Positions 1 through 5,969 are shown, counted from the first letter of the stretch. The stretch is DNA of 9,406 nucleotides from Burkholderiaceae bacterium (GCA_030151165.1 JASLEM010000039.1:1-9406), one strand, 5' to 3'. Notes: generated by a model from the letters alone, not told the origin. Numbers and translations are program-made.

Positions 1-1598
1 CCGAGCGCCACGCCCACGCCGCCACCAGGCAGCTTGAACAGGTCGTCACGCGAGATCTTGAACTGGGCATCGGCCAGCGACGTCGACGTGTTGAACGCCG
101 TGCCGGTGAAGTTGGCCGCGTGCGCCGCTGCAACGACGGCGTCGCTGTTCGCGCCGAACGGGTTCACCCACAGCGTGTTGCCGTTGGCGTCCTTGGTCTG
201 GCCGTTCAGCAGCGACTCGATGCCGGGGCCCGACGTCGGGCTGCCGTTGATGCGGAAGTAGCCCGACACCAGCGACTCGTTCACCTGGCTGGCGGAGTAC
301 AGCAGGTTGCCCGTGTAGTCCCAGCCACCGACGTTGCCGTCGGCGCCGAACGCGACGCGCTCGTTGGTCGACGTGTCGTTCAGGCCGCGGCCGCCCGTGA
401 TGAACGGACGGTACGAGACGTTCAGGTTCGGGGTCGCGCCGCCGGTCAGGGCGGTGACGAACGCCGTCGGGTAGTACGGGCTGGCCGTCGTCACCGTGAA
501 CGGGATGCTCAGCGCGGCGCTGATGGGCGACGGCTGGATGAGCGTGAACTGCTTCTTGTTCGTGACCGAAGCGTCGCCGTGCAGCGTCAGGTTGTCGTTG
601 ACGTTGTACGAACCGTTGAACAGGACGCCGACCTTCTTGATGTCCGGTTCCAGGCTGACGAACTTGGCCGGGTCGAACAGGCACTTCGCGCCGCCGCCGG
701 AGGCGGGAACGCTGAAGCCGGGGGCGTTGATGAACGTGCTGTTCGGGCCGCAATCCGCGGCGGTGTCGCTGGCCAGCGGTTGGTGCGTGACCGGATCGAC
801 GGCGAGGTTCGGGTTGTACGTGCCCTTGACGCCCGGGATCGTCATGTTGCCCGGATCGGTGCTGGACGACGCGCCGTTCTGGTGGTGCTGCGGGAAGATC
901 GACGTGTCGGCGAAGCCGCGGTCCTTGCCGTACAGCGGCGTGTCGTGCTCGCCGGTGATGATGATCGTCGCGTTGCCCTTGCCGCCGAGGTCGAAGCCTT
1001 GCGTCAGCGAGCCCTTGAAGACGGAACCCTTGGCGTCGTAGCTGGTGCCCGCGTAGGCGCCGACTTCCGTGCCGGTGAAGTTCTTGCGAAGGACGAAGTT
1101 CACGACACCCGCGACGGCGTCGGAACCGTAGATGGCGCCAGCGCCTTCCTTCAGGATTTCGATGCGCTCGATGGCCGAGACCGGGATCGAGTCGATGTCG
1201 ACGGCGATCGAGTCGGACGGGCTGCCGTAAGGCGCGCTGCGCAGGCCGTTCACGAGGATCAGCGTACGCGACGGGCCGAGGCCGCGCAGCGACAGCGTCG
1301 AGATGCCGCCGGTGGTGGCGCCGGAAGCCGAGGAGGCAGCCGTCGAACCCGACGATTGCGCGGCCGTGACCGAGCGCATCAGTTCTTCAACGGAGGTCGC
1401 GCCCGTCTTGGCGATCTCTTCACGCGAAATCGTCGTGATGGGAGCATCCGATTCCGTGTCGACGCGCTTGATGGACGAGCCGATGATTTCGACGCGCTGG
1501 ACGCCGCTGTCTTGCGCGAACGCCGAACCGGTCATGGCGAAGCTGCCGCTGCCGATGGCGATGAGAAGACCGGTACAGATCTTCGTTCGTTGGAACAT
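1..1598 (-). CDS. TonB-dependent outer-membrane receptor (3' end cut off by window edge)
   Basis: Outer-membrane beta-barrel receptor that imports a ligand using energy from TonB-ExbBD. The reading frame stays open for 532 codons and leaves the window before any stop. Residues 1-28 form a signal peptide with an AFA|Q cleavage site. Residues 33-45 (VQRVEIIGSSIKR) look like the TonB-box region. The plug domain spans about 50-175 and has the family signatures LRGLGPSRTLILVNGLR (104-120), IERIEILKEGAGAIYGSDA (143-161) and GVVNFVLRK (164-172). Barrel strands follow. A cysteine pair (C283, C306 in KCLFDP) and the late NPFGAN and KLPGGG motifs fit the receptor subfamily common in Xanthomonas, Shewanella and Burkholderiales. 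The ATG has an ideal AGGAGG six bases upstream (1605-1610). Codon use is a little less GC-extreme than in its neighbours (GGT, CGT, GAA, CTT), as expected of a well-expressed gene. The substrate cannot be read from the sequence; no FecR or sigma-factor partner is visible. Confidence 0.95.
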   Translation of the reverse strand, partial: MFQRTKICTGLLIAIGSGSFAMTGSAFAQDSGVQRVEIIGSSIKRVDTESDAPITTISREEIAKTGATSVEELMRSVTAAQSSGSTAASSASGATTGGISTLSLRGLGPSRTLILVNGLRSAPYGSPSDSIAVDIDSIPVSAIERIEILKEGAGAIYGSDAVAGVVNFVLRKNFTGTEVGAYAGTSYDAKGSVFKGSLTQGFDLGGKGNATIIITGEHDTPLYGKDRGFADTSIFPQHHQNGASSSTDPGNMTIPGVKGTYNPNLAVDPVTHQPLASDTAADCGPNSTFINAPGFSVPASGGGAKCLFDPAKFVSLEPDIKKVGVLFNGSYNVNDNLTLHGDASVTNKKQFTLIQPSPISAALSIPFTVTTASPYYPTAFVTALTGGATPNLNVSYRPFITGGRGLNDTSTNERVAFGADGNVGGWDYTGNLLYSASQVNESLVSGYFRINGSPTSGPGIESLLNGQTKDANGNTLWVNPFGANSDAVVAAAHAANFTGTAFNTSTSLADAQFKISRDDLFKLPGGGVGVAL

Positions 1599-1743
1599 GG
1601 GTTCCCTCCTGAGGGGGTGGAAAGGTTGATCGATAGACCCAGCTTTTGGAGCGCGACATTCGCCGGTTTGTGAACGACTGATGAACGGGCTACTAAAGCT
1701 TGTCCAAATATTGTCTATGAACGGCGCGTTGGACTCACCAACA

Positions 1744-1776
1744 GAAACACGTTTCAAACGTTTTCCCTAGGAAAAC
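1744..1776. promoter_or_regulatory. Cluster of overlapping palindromes, candidate operator for the TonB-dependent receptor
   Basis: Four inverted repeats lie end to end about 150-180 bases before the receptor start: GAAAC-AC-GTTTC (1744-1755), GTTT-C-AAAC (1751-1759), the 8-bp perfect palindrome AAACGTTT (1756-1763), and GTTTTCC-CTA-GGAAAAC (1760-1776, 7-bp arms). They sit in an AT-rich patch (about 1690-1805) that contrasts with the GC-rich surroundings. A/T-rich half sites around a central CG recall LacI-family operators, but no regulator gene is in the window. I could not identify a convincing -35/-10 pair. A TTGAAA on the minus strand (1757-1752) lies inside the cluster without a matching -10. 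Confidence 0.45.
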
Positions 1777-2124
1777 TGTTGCGAGAATGCAGCGAAATTG
1801 ATTTGCATTCGCTACGGTCGCGTACATCCCTGTACATGTGCCGCGGCGAGCCTCCCGGCCCGCCTAGCACGCCCCGTCGCCGCCCTCCGGAAAAGGCCCC
1901 GCGAAAGTGCGCAATGTGACCCGATACGGCGCATTTCGCACCCTATTCGCGCCCGCATGGCCCGCACTCCCACACCTTGCCTAGACAGGACGAGCCAAGC
2001 ACGCCCGCCCGAGCCGTCCACGCCGGGTTTCGCACCCGCCGCGCCGGGCCTCCGGGTCGCGACCAGGTCGGCGGCGGACGCCGCCGCGCGCGTCGGCGCC
2101 GACACATCTAGACAAGTGCGGGGG

Positions 2125-2161
2125 CGCGTCGGCCGACGGCGTCGCGCCGCCGGCCGACGCG
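2125..2161 (-). terminator. Strong GC hairpin just after ldcA, terminator-like but without a U-tract
   Basis: Four bases past the ldcA stop codon, 2125-2135 and 2151-2161 are exact 11-bp complements (CGCGTCGGCCG and its partner). Inside the loop, 2138-2141 and 2145-2148 form a further GGCG/CGCC stem closed by TCG. The transcript then continues with a C-rich stretch rather than a run of U. The hairpin may end transcription inefficiently, protect the 3' end, or act with Rho. It marks the likely end of the tadA-ldcA transcript. Confidence 0.5.
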
Positions 2162-2165
2162 GCGA

Positions 2166-3146
2166 TCAATGGTCGTGATCGTGGGCGTGGTCGCCGTGCG
2201 CGTGGTCGTGATGCGCGTGGTCGTGCGCGTCGCCGTGGTGATGGTGCGCGTGATCCTCGTCCCAGCCGATGTACGCGTCGCGCCCCTGCACCGCGAGGTG
2301 GCCCTTGACGCCGAACGGCACGGTCACCTTGGTCGGCACGTGGCCGAACGGGAAGCCAGTGAGGATCGGCACGTCGACCACGCTGCGCAGGTGCTTGACC
2401 ATCGCCTTCAGGTCGTAGCCGCGATCGAGCGGCGACTTGCGCCAGTCGCTGAACGCGCCGAGCAGGATCGCCTTCTGCGTGCCCAGCACGCCGGCCTGGT
2501 GCAGCTGCAGCAGCATGCGCTCGACGCGGTAGGGATGCTCGGCCACGTCCTCCAGCAGCAGGATGCCGCCCTTGACCTTGGGCCAGTGCGGCGTGCCCAG
2601 CAGCGAGCACAGCATCGCGAGGTTGCCGCCCCACATCGTGCCGCGCGTGTCGAGTCCGTCGAAGCCGGCCTCGGTGCGGAAGCCGACCGCCTCGAGCGCG
2701 CCGCTCATCGCCTCGACGAAGCAGTCGGGCGTGACCTCGTCGAGCTCGTCGCGGCCGAAGTCGTCGCAACCGAGCGGCCCCCACCACGTGGGCGCCTTCG
2801 CGTGCGCGAGCAGGCCCATCTGCAGCGCGGTGAGGTCGCTGTAGCCGACCCAGCGCGTGCCGGCCTCGACGCTCGCGGCGAGCAGCTTCCAGTCGAGGCG
2901 GTCGAGCAGGCGCGTCAGGCCGTAGCCGCCGCGCGTGGCGAGCGCGATGCTCGGCTGCGCACGCGCGACGCGGTGGATCGCCTCGAGGCGCGCGTCGTCG
3001 TCGCCGGCGAAGCGCTGGTGCTTCGCGAGCGCGGACGGGTCGATCTCGACCTCGAAGCCGAGCTGGGCGAGGCGCTTGGCGGCGCGGCGCAGCGGCTTCG
3101 CGGTGGCGAGGATGCCGGCGGGCGTGTACAGGGTGAGCGAGGTCAT
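2166..3146 (-). CDS. ldcA: LD-carboxypeptidase (peptidase S66) with a histidine-rich C-terminal tail
   Basis: Cytoplasmic serine peptidase that removes the terminal D-alanine from murein tetrapeptides (L,D-bond) during peptidoglycan recycling. The 326 residues cover the whole S66 fold. RGGYGLTRLL is at 72-81. The nucleophile elbow GYSD (101-104) has Ser103. GGNLAMLCSLLGTP (173-186) is the family's central motif. LLLED (196-200) supplies Glu199, and GFPFGH (264-269) supplies His269. By family comparison Ser103, Glu199 and His269 would be the catalytic triad. The fold ends near residue 295. Residues 299-326 add a tail with 15 histidines mixed with Asp, Ala and Gly, which is not part of the usual enzyme (about 300 residues). 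The ATG overlaps the tadA stop (ATGA) and has GAGGAA seven bases upstream (3154-3159). No signal peptide is seen, consistent with a cytoplasmic location. Microcin-immunity (MccF-like) members share this fold, so the exact substrate is inferred. Confidence 0.92.
   Translation of the reverse strand: MTSLTLYTPAGILATAKPLRRAAKRLAQLGFEVEIDPSALAKHQRFAGDDDARLEAIHRVARAQPSIALATRGGYGLTRLLDRLDWKLLAASVEAGTRWVGYSDLTALQMGLLAHAKAPTWWGPLGCDDFGRDELDEVTPDCFVEAMSGALEAVGFRTEAGFDGLDTRGTMWGGNLAMLCSLLGTPHWPKVKGGILLLEDVAEHPYRVERMLLQLHQAGVLGTQKAILLGAFSDWRKSPLDRGYDLKAMVKHLRSVVDVPILTGFPFGHVPTKVTVPFGVKGHLAVQGRDAYIGWDEDHAHHHHGDAHDHAHHDHAHGDHAHDHDH
2169..2252 (-). repeat. Low-complexity His/Asp/Ala-coding repeat at the 3' end of ldcA
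   Basis: The last 28 sense codons of ldcA are built from near-repeats of CAC/CAT, GAC/GAT and GCG codons, visible on the plus strand as recurring 'cgtggtcgtg' and 'gcgcgtggtcg' units. They encode alternating HAH, HDH and GDH triplets. Such runs are prone to slippage and probably vary in length between strains. The tail resembles the metal-binding His tails of HypB, SlyD and some zinc transport proteins, but that is an analogy. Confidence 0.7.
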
Positions 3147-3964
3147 CGCGTCGTTCCTCGGGCGTCAGGTGCGGGGATGGGAGAGTCGATCTCGATGGCG
3201 AGGCCGACCGGGATCGCGTCGTTGGGGCCGTCGTCGGCGCGCCCGGACGGCCGCACGTCGACGCGCTCGTCGGCGGACTCCGTGACGAGGCCGACGGGGA
3301 TGGCGTCGCCGTCGTCGTCGTCATCGCGCGGCGGGCGCGACATCGACAGCGCCTCGTCCGCGACCGGCCGCAGCGCCGCGATGCGGGCCTTGTGCTCGGC
3401 GCGGCGCTCGGCGAAGAATTCGCGCAGCATGCGGCCGCAGTCGGCCTCGAAGCAGCCGCCGGCGATGCTGGTGTGATGGTTGAGCTCGCGAAAAGCGAAC
3501 AGGTCGACCACCGAGCCCGCCGCGCCGGTCTTCGGGTCGCGCGCGCCGAACACGACGCGCTTGAAACGCGCGTGCATCAACGCCATCGCGCACATCGCGC
3601 AGGGCTCGAGCGTGACGACCAGCGTGCACTCGGGCAGCCGGTAGTTGCCGACCAGCTCCGCGGCGTGGCGCAGCGCGACGAGCTCGGCGTGCGCGGTCGG
3701 GTCGTTGGTGGTGATCGGGCGGTTGTAGCCGGTGGCGAGCACCTGCGGCACGCCGTCGGCGTCGTCGCGCAGGATCACCGCGCCGACCGGCACTTCGCCG
3801 ACAAGCCACGCGTTCTGGGCCTGGTCGAGCGCCTGGCGCATCGCGCGCTCCTCGGCCGCGCTGAACGGCGAGGGGGCGGCTTCGCCGGACGGCGGCGTCG
3901 GGAGGGAGGACATCGGCGAGGACGAGAACGGTGCGGGGATCGATGCGGGCTCGACGTCGCTCAA
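3143..3964 (-). CDS. tadA: tRNA-specific adenosine deaminase TadA with extended termini
   Basis: Zinc enzyme that converts adenosine 34 to inosine in the anticodon of tRNA-Arg(ACG), allowing it to read several codons. The deaminase domain occupies about residues 33-195. EVPVGAVIL is at 57-65. HAE (92-94) gives the zinc ligand His92 and the proton-shuttle Glu94. PCAMC (121-125) gives zinc ligands Cys122 and Cys125. FGARDPKTGAAGS (139-151) is a TadA signature. At 273 residues it is about 100 longer than Escherichia coli TadA (167). There is a Ser/Pro-rich N-terminal stretch and a C-terminal extension of about 65 residues with an acidic run and two copies of DAIPVGL. The start is uncertain. TTG at 3964 shares TTGA with the stop of the upstream gene; ATG at 3913 (Met18) is the alternative. 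Neither has a clear Shine-Dalgarno sequence. The 3' end overlaps ldcA by four bases. Confidence 0.92.
   Translation of the reverse strand: MSDVEPASIPAPFSSSPMSSLPTPPSGEAAPSPFSAAEERAMRQALDQAQNAWLVGEVPVGAVILRDDADGVPQVLATGYNRPITTNDPTAHAELVALRHAAELVGNYRLPECTLVVTLEPCAMCAMALMHARFKRVVFGARDPKTGAAGSVVDLFAFRELNHHTSIAGGCFEADCGRMLREFFAERRAEHKARIAALRPVADEALSMSRPPRDDDDDGDAIPVGLVTESADERVDVRPSGRADDGPNDAIPVGLAIEIDSPIPAPDARGTTR
3200..3310 (-). repeat. Two copies of a DAIPVGL-coding segment in the tadA 3' extension
   Basis: Bases 3287-3310 encode GDAIPVGL (residues 219-226) and 3200-3223 encode NDAIPVGL (248-255). The copies are 87 bases (29 codons) apart. They match at most positions and differ mainly at third codon positions, so the peptide looks conserved rather than the DNA freshly copied. 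Acidic or charged residues surround both copies. I do not recognise the motif. Confidence 0.7.
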
Positions 3965-4215
3965 CGCGAGGCCGCGTCCGCGTCGGACGCCCGCGCCGCG
4001 TTGGCATCGGCGCCGTTCTGCATCGCCTTGTTCAGCTCCTGCTGGAACTGCGCGACGCTGGGCGAGCTCGTGCCGCCGAACGGGGCCGACGCCGCGCCGG
4101 GCGCCACGGCCGCGGGCTCGATCAGGCCTCTCTGCGCGTGCAGTTCGTTGCGCACGTTGATGCCGACGATCGCGAGCACGACGACCAGCGCGACGAGGCT
4201 GAAGATCCCTCTCAC
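3961..4215 (-). CDS. Small single-pass membrane protein of unknown function, upstream of tadA
   Basis: An 84-residue protein I do not recognise. Residues 4-20 form one hydrophobic helix (IFSLVALVVVLAIVGIN). After a short basic patch comes an Ala/Pro/Gly-rich linker (about 34-53), a glutamine-rich amphipathic segment (VAQFQQELNKAMQ, 54-66) and an Ala/Asp-rich end. It looks like a protein anchored in the inner membrane by its N-terminus. The GTG start has GGAG seven bases upstream (4223-4226). The stop overlaps the proposed TTG start of tadA (TTGA), and the start overlaps the stop of a 19-codon ORF (GTGA). Its position in an overlapping run with tadA and ldcA supports real translation. The function is open. 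Confidence 0.7.
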   Translation of the reverse strand: MRGIFSLVALVVVLAIVGINVRNELHAQRGLIEPAAVAPGAASAPFGGTSSPSVAQFQQELNKAMQNGADANAARASDADAASR

Positions 4216-4271
4216 GGCCGCGCTCCGGCGGCGTGGCCGTTTGCGGAAAGAGTCATCACGAGATCGGTCAT
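4212..4271 (-). CDS. Possible 19-residue leader ORF at the head of the tadA gene run
   Basis: An ATG at 4271 preceded by AGGAA (4276-4280, four bases away) opens a 19-codon frame reading MTDLVMTLSANGHAAGARP. Its TGA shares four bases (GTGA) with the GTG start of the next gene. A good ribosome-binding site together with an exact 4-base overlap suggests translation that feeds the next start codon, but the peptide is too short to judge by composition. Confidence 0.35.
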   Translation of the reverse strand: MTDLVMTLSANGHAAGARP

Positions 4272-4311
4272 CGCGTTCCTGCGTCGTCGTTGCGAAAGAG
4301 AGGGAGCGCCC

Positions 4312-4317
4312 ATTATC
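4312..4317 (-). promoter_or_regulatory. Candidate -10 element (GATAAT) for the tadA-ldcA run
   Basis: GATAAT followed by GGGCGC on the minus strand, 41 bases before the leader ORF, matches the sigma-70 -10 consensus at five of six positions. The expected -35 region is GC-rich and has no TTGACA-like hexamer, so the call rests on the -10 and on its position in the gap between yceI and the next gene. Confidence 0.3.
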
Positions 4318-4404
4318 GGCGGGATGCCGCGATGCGCGCGGCCGCTCGTCGCCGTCGGACGGCCGCTCGTCTCGCGCGGCGACCGGCGGCGCCCGGCCGC
4401 ACGA

Positions 4405-5031
4405 TCACCTGGCCGGTTTCGTCGCCGTCTCCATCGCCGCCTCGGGATCGGGGCCGGCGATCGCCTCGACCTGGATCTGCACGGCGATCTCGTCGCCGAC
4501 CAGGTCCTCGTAGGCACTGACGCCGAAGTCCGAGCGCCGGATCGTCGTCGTCGCGCCGAAGCCCACCGCCGGCTTCTCCAGCACCTCGTTGCTGCCGATC
4601 TTGTTGACGCGCAGCTGCAGCGTCACCGGCTTCGTCACGCCGGCGAGGGTGAGGTCGCCCGTCATCGTGCCGTGCGTGGCGTCGTCGCGTTGCAGCCGCG
4701 TGCTGTGGAACGCGATGGTCGAGGTTTTGAACAGACCGGCCCACTCCTCGTCACCGCGGATCTGCGAGTTCCAGAGCTCGTCACCCATGTCGAGCGTTGC
4801 GATCGGCATCGTGACGTCGACCCGCGACTTCGACCAGTCGTCGCTGTCGAACGTGAACGTGCCCTGCGTCACCCGCAGCGTGCCGAACAGCTGGATGAAG
4901 CCCTGGTGCTCCAGGCTGAAGCGCACGCGCGAGATCTTCGTGAGGATCGTGTACGTGACGGGCGCGCCGTGCGCGAGGCCGGTGGACACGGCGAGCGCGA
5001 CGGCGAGGGCCGCGAGGCGAAGACGGGACAT
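4405..5031 (-). CDS. YceI-family periplasmic lipocalin-like protein
   Basis: YceI proteins form an eight-stranded barrel that binds polyisoprenoid or other amphiphilic lipids, usually in the periplasm. This one has 208 residues. Residues 1-23 are a signal peptide (hydrophobic core LAALAVALAVSTGLA, small residues before PVTY). The mature protein follows the family pattern: TYTILTKISRVRFSLEHQG (26-44), a G-F/FDSDDW turn (57-66), VTMPIATLDMGDELWN (73-88), IAFHSTRLQ (106-114), MTGDLTLAGVTKPVTL (123-138) and TTIRRSDFG (162-170). The frame stays open back to 5115, but I chose the ATG at 5031 because AAGGAG lies six bases upstream (5038-5043) and the signal peptide begins there. It stands alone between the 2H-phosphoesterase gene (189-base gap) and the tadA run (133-base gap). 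The ligand cannot be read from the sequence. Confidence 0.9.
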   Translation of the reverse strand: MSRLRLAALAVALAVSTGLAHGAPVTYTILTKISRVRFSLEHQGFIQLFGTLRVTQGTFTFDSDDWSKSRVDVTMPIATLDMGDELWNSQIRGDEEWAGLFKTSTIAFHSTRLQRDDATHGTMTGDLTLAGVTKPVTLQLRVNKIGSNEVLEKPAVGFGATTTIRRSDFGVSAYEDLVGDEIAVQIQVEAIAGPDPEAAMETATKPAR

Positions 5032-5052
5032 GGGGTTCTCCTTGGTGCTGTT

Positions 5053-5097
5053 CGAATGGGCACGAATGGGCACGGAGAGCGCCGACCGCCGACCGCC
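5053..5097. repeat. Two short tandem duplications in the yceI leader
   Basis: CGAATGGGCA occurs twice in direct tandem (5053-5062, 5063-5072), and a few bases away GACCGCC is also duplicated in tandem (5084-5090, 5091-5097). Both lie between the likely yceI promoter region and its ribosome-binding site. They could be replication-slippage products or direct-repeat protein sites. Confidence 0.6.
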
Positions 5098-5220
5098 ACC
5101 GTGTTGCGCGAGCACGGCGAATCTAGTGGCGAGGAGACGGGGTCGGCAGCGGGCAGCCGACGAACTGCAGGACGCGGGGTGCGAACGACGGCGCGCGGAC
5201 GACGCGCCCGCGCAGCGCGC

Positions 5221-5856
5221 TCAGCCGACGAGCGGCCAGCGGCCCAGCACTTCGTGCCGATGCGCGCCGACGTGGCTGTCGATCAGCACCAGCTCGTGCG
5301 CGCGCCAGCGCACCGGCTCGACCGGCGTCTCGGGCACGTCGCCATCGCCCCAGGCGACGGTCATGTGCGGCGTCGGCTTCGCGCGCGACACGTGCTGGCC
5401 GACGTCGGCCAGCGCGGCGCCCAGCTTGGCCCGCAGGTCATGGAAGCCCTGCGACGATGCGTCGTCCTCGGCCTTCAGCACCACGGCCCGGCCGTCGGAG
5501 CCGAACCGGGCCACGCGGTCGAAAGCGACCTCGAACGCGGGATGCCTCACGCGCGAAGCTGCCACGATCGCGGCGGCCAGGGTGTCGCGCGGGAAGGCCT
5601 CCCGGTAGTGGACAACCGCGAACAGGGACACATGCAGCCGACTCGCGTCCATGGCCTTCCCGCCGAGCGCGAACGGGCGCGTGGCATCGATGATCATGGC
5701 GGCGCCTGCCGCGGTGGGCAGCACCGCGAAGAATGCGTCATGCCCGATGACGCGCGCGTCGTGGGCGCGCACGTCCGGGATGTGCGCGAGCTGCGCGTGG
5801 GCCGCGTCGAAGTCTCCGTTCAACGGCTCGGCGAACATGGAAAGCTGGTCGGACAC
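5221..5856 (-). CDS. 2H-phosphoesterase / 2'-5' RNA ligase-like protein behind a LexA box
   Basis: Member of the 2H superfamily (LigT / 2'-5' RNA ligase / cyclic phosphodiesterase), whose enzymes act on 2',3'-cyclic phosphates or 2'-5' linkages in RNA and nucleotides. With the start chosen here (211 residues) both signature motifs are present: HVS (75-77, in RLHVSLFAV) and HMT (164-166, in TPHMTVAWGDGD), in the usual two-fold arrangement. No signal peptide or membrane segment is seen, so it should be cytoplasmic. A GTG at 5877 is possible, but GTG at 5856 has GGAGA six bases upstream (5863-5867) and gives an N-terminus SDQLSMF, so I prefer it. A near-consensus LexA site 44 bases upstream suggests SOS control. 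The family is known mainly from in-vitro ligase and phosphodiesterase activities; the natural substrate of this protein is not known. Confidence 0.85.
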   Translation of the reverse strand: MSDQLSMFAEPLNGDFDAAHAQLAHIPDVRAHDARVIGHDAFFAVLPTAAGAAMIIDATRPFALGGKAMDASRLHVSLFAVVHYREAFPRDTLAAAIVAASRVRHPAFEVAFDRVARFGSDGRAVVLKAEDDASSQGFHDLRAKLGAALADVGQHVSRAKPTPHMTVAWGDGDVPETPVEPVRWRAHELVLIDSHVGAHRHEVLGRWPLVG

Positions 5857-5899
5857 GACGATTCTCCGGTCAGGCACCGATGCGGCCTGGATTCGATGA

Positions 5900-5915
5900 C
5901 TGTATATTTATACAG
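5900..5915 (-). promoter_or_regulatory. LexA (SOS) box overlapping a sigma-70 promoter for the 2H-phosphoesterase gene
   Basis: CTGTATATTTATACAG fits CTG-N10-CAG and differs from the Escherichia coli consensus CTGTATATATATACAG at one position. On the minus strand a perfect TTGACA (5932-5927) lies eleven bases upstream of the box. At normal spacing the -10 (TAAATA or AAATAT) falls inside the box, so bound LexA would block RNA polymerase. The only gene positioned to be controlled is the 2H-phosphoesterase, starting at 5856. Confidence 0.8.
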
Positions 5916-5969
5916 CAAAGCAGGCGTGTCAAGATCCGGCGCCTCCGAGGGCAACACCGGCCTTGACCA

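Larger units (their letters stand above)
1599..2165. other. 567-base intergenic region between ldcA and the TonB-dependent receptor
   Basis: I see no gene here. The two short frames that cross it read as arginine/alanine-rich low-complexity protein without a family signature or ribosome-binding site. From the ldcA side it holds a strong hairpin (2125-2161), a 12-bp perfect palindrome GTCGGCGCCGAC (2092-2103), a GGCGGCG/CGCCGCC inverted repeat (2070-2085), and a short GTACAT direct repeat (1822-1827 and 1832-1837). Nearer the receptor the sequence turns AT-rich and carries the palindrome cluster. The receptor's 5' leader and promoter must lie in this stretch, because the only upstream gene on the same strand is ldcA. 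Confidence 0.6.

Noticed and set aside
120..1673. Plus-strand open frame opposite the TonB-dependent receptor
   Set aside because: The minus strand encodes a receptor with signal peptide, plug motifs and an ideal ribosome-binding site; the plus frame has none of these.
1706..1741. TTGGTG / TAGACA or similar hexamers as the receptor promoter
   Set aside because: Best pairs match only about half the consensus or have poor spacing, so I do not claim a precise promoter.
1812..2105. 97-codon minus-strand ORF in the gap before the receptor
   Set aside because: No ribosome-binding site, Arg/Ala/Gly-rich composition and no recognisable family; most likely chance.
1981..2114. CTAGACA repeated at 1981-1987 and 2108-2114
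   Set aside because: A 7-bp match 127 bases apart with no symmetry or further copies; not enough for a site.
4340..4371. 11-bp direct repeat GGCCGCTCGTC (4340-4350 and 4361-4371)
   Set aside because: Short, GC-rich and easily due to chance; no link to a gene feature.
5032..5115. Upstream start for yceI adding 28 residues
   Set aside because: The extension would bury the signal peptide; the ATG at 5031 has a strong AAGGAG at proper spacing.
5857..5877. Upstream GTG start for the 2H-phosphoesterase gene
   Set aside because: No clear Shine-Dalgarno before it, while the GTG at 5856 has GGAGA six bases away. It is not fully excluded.
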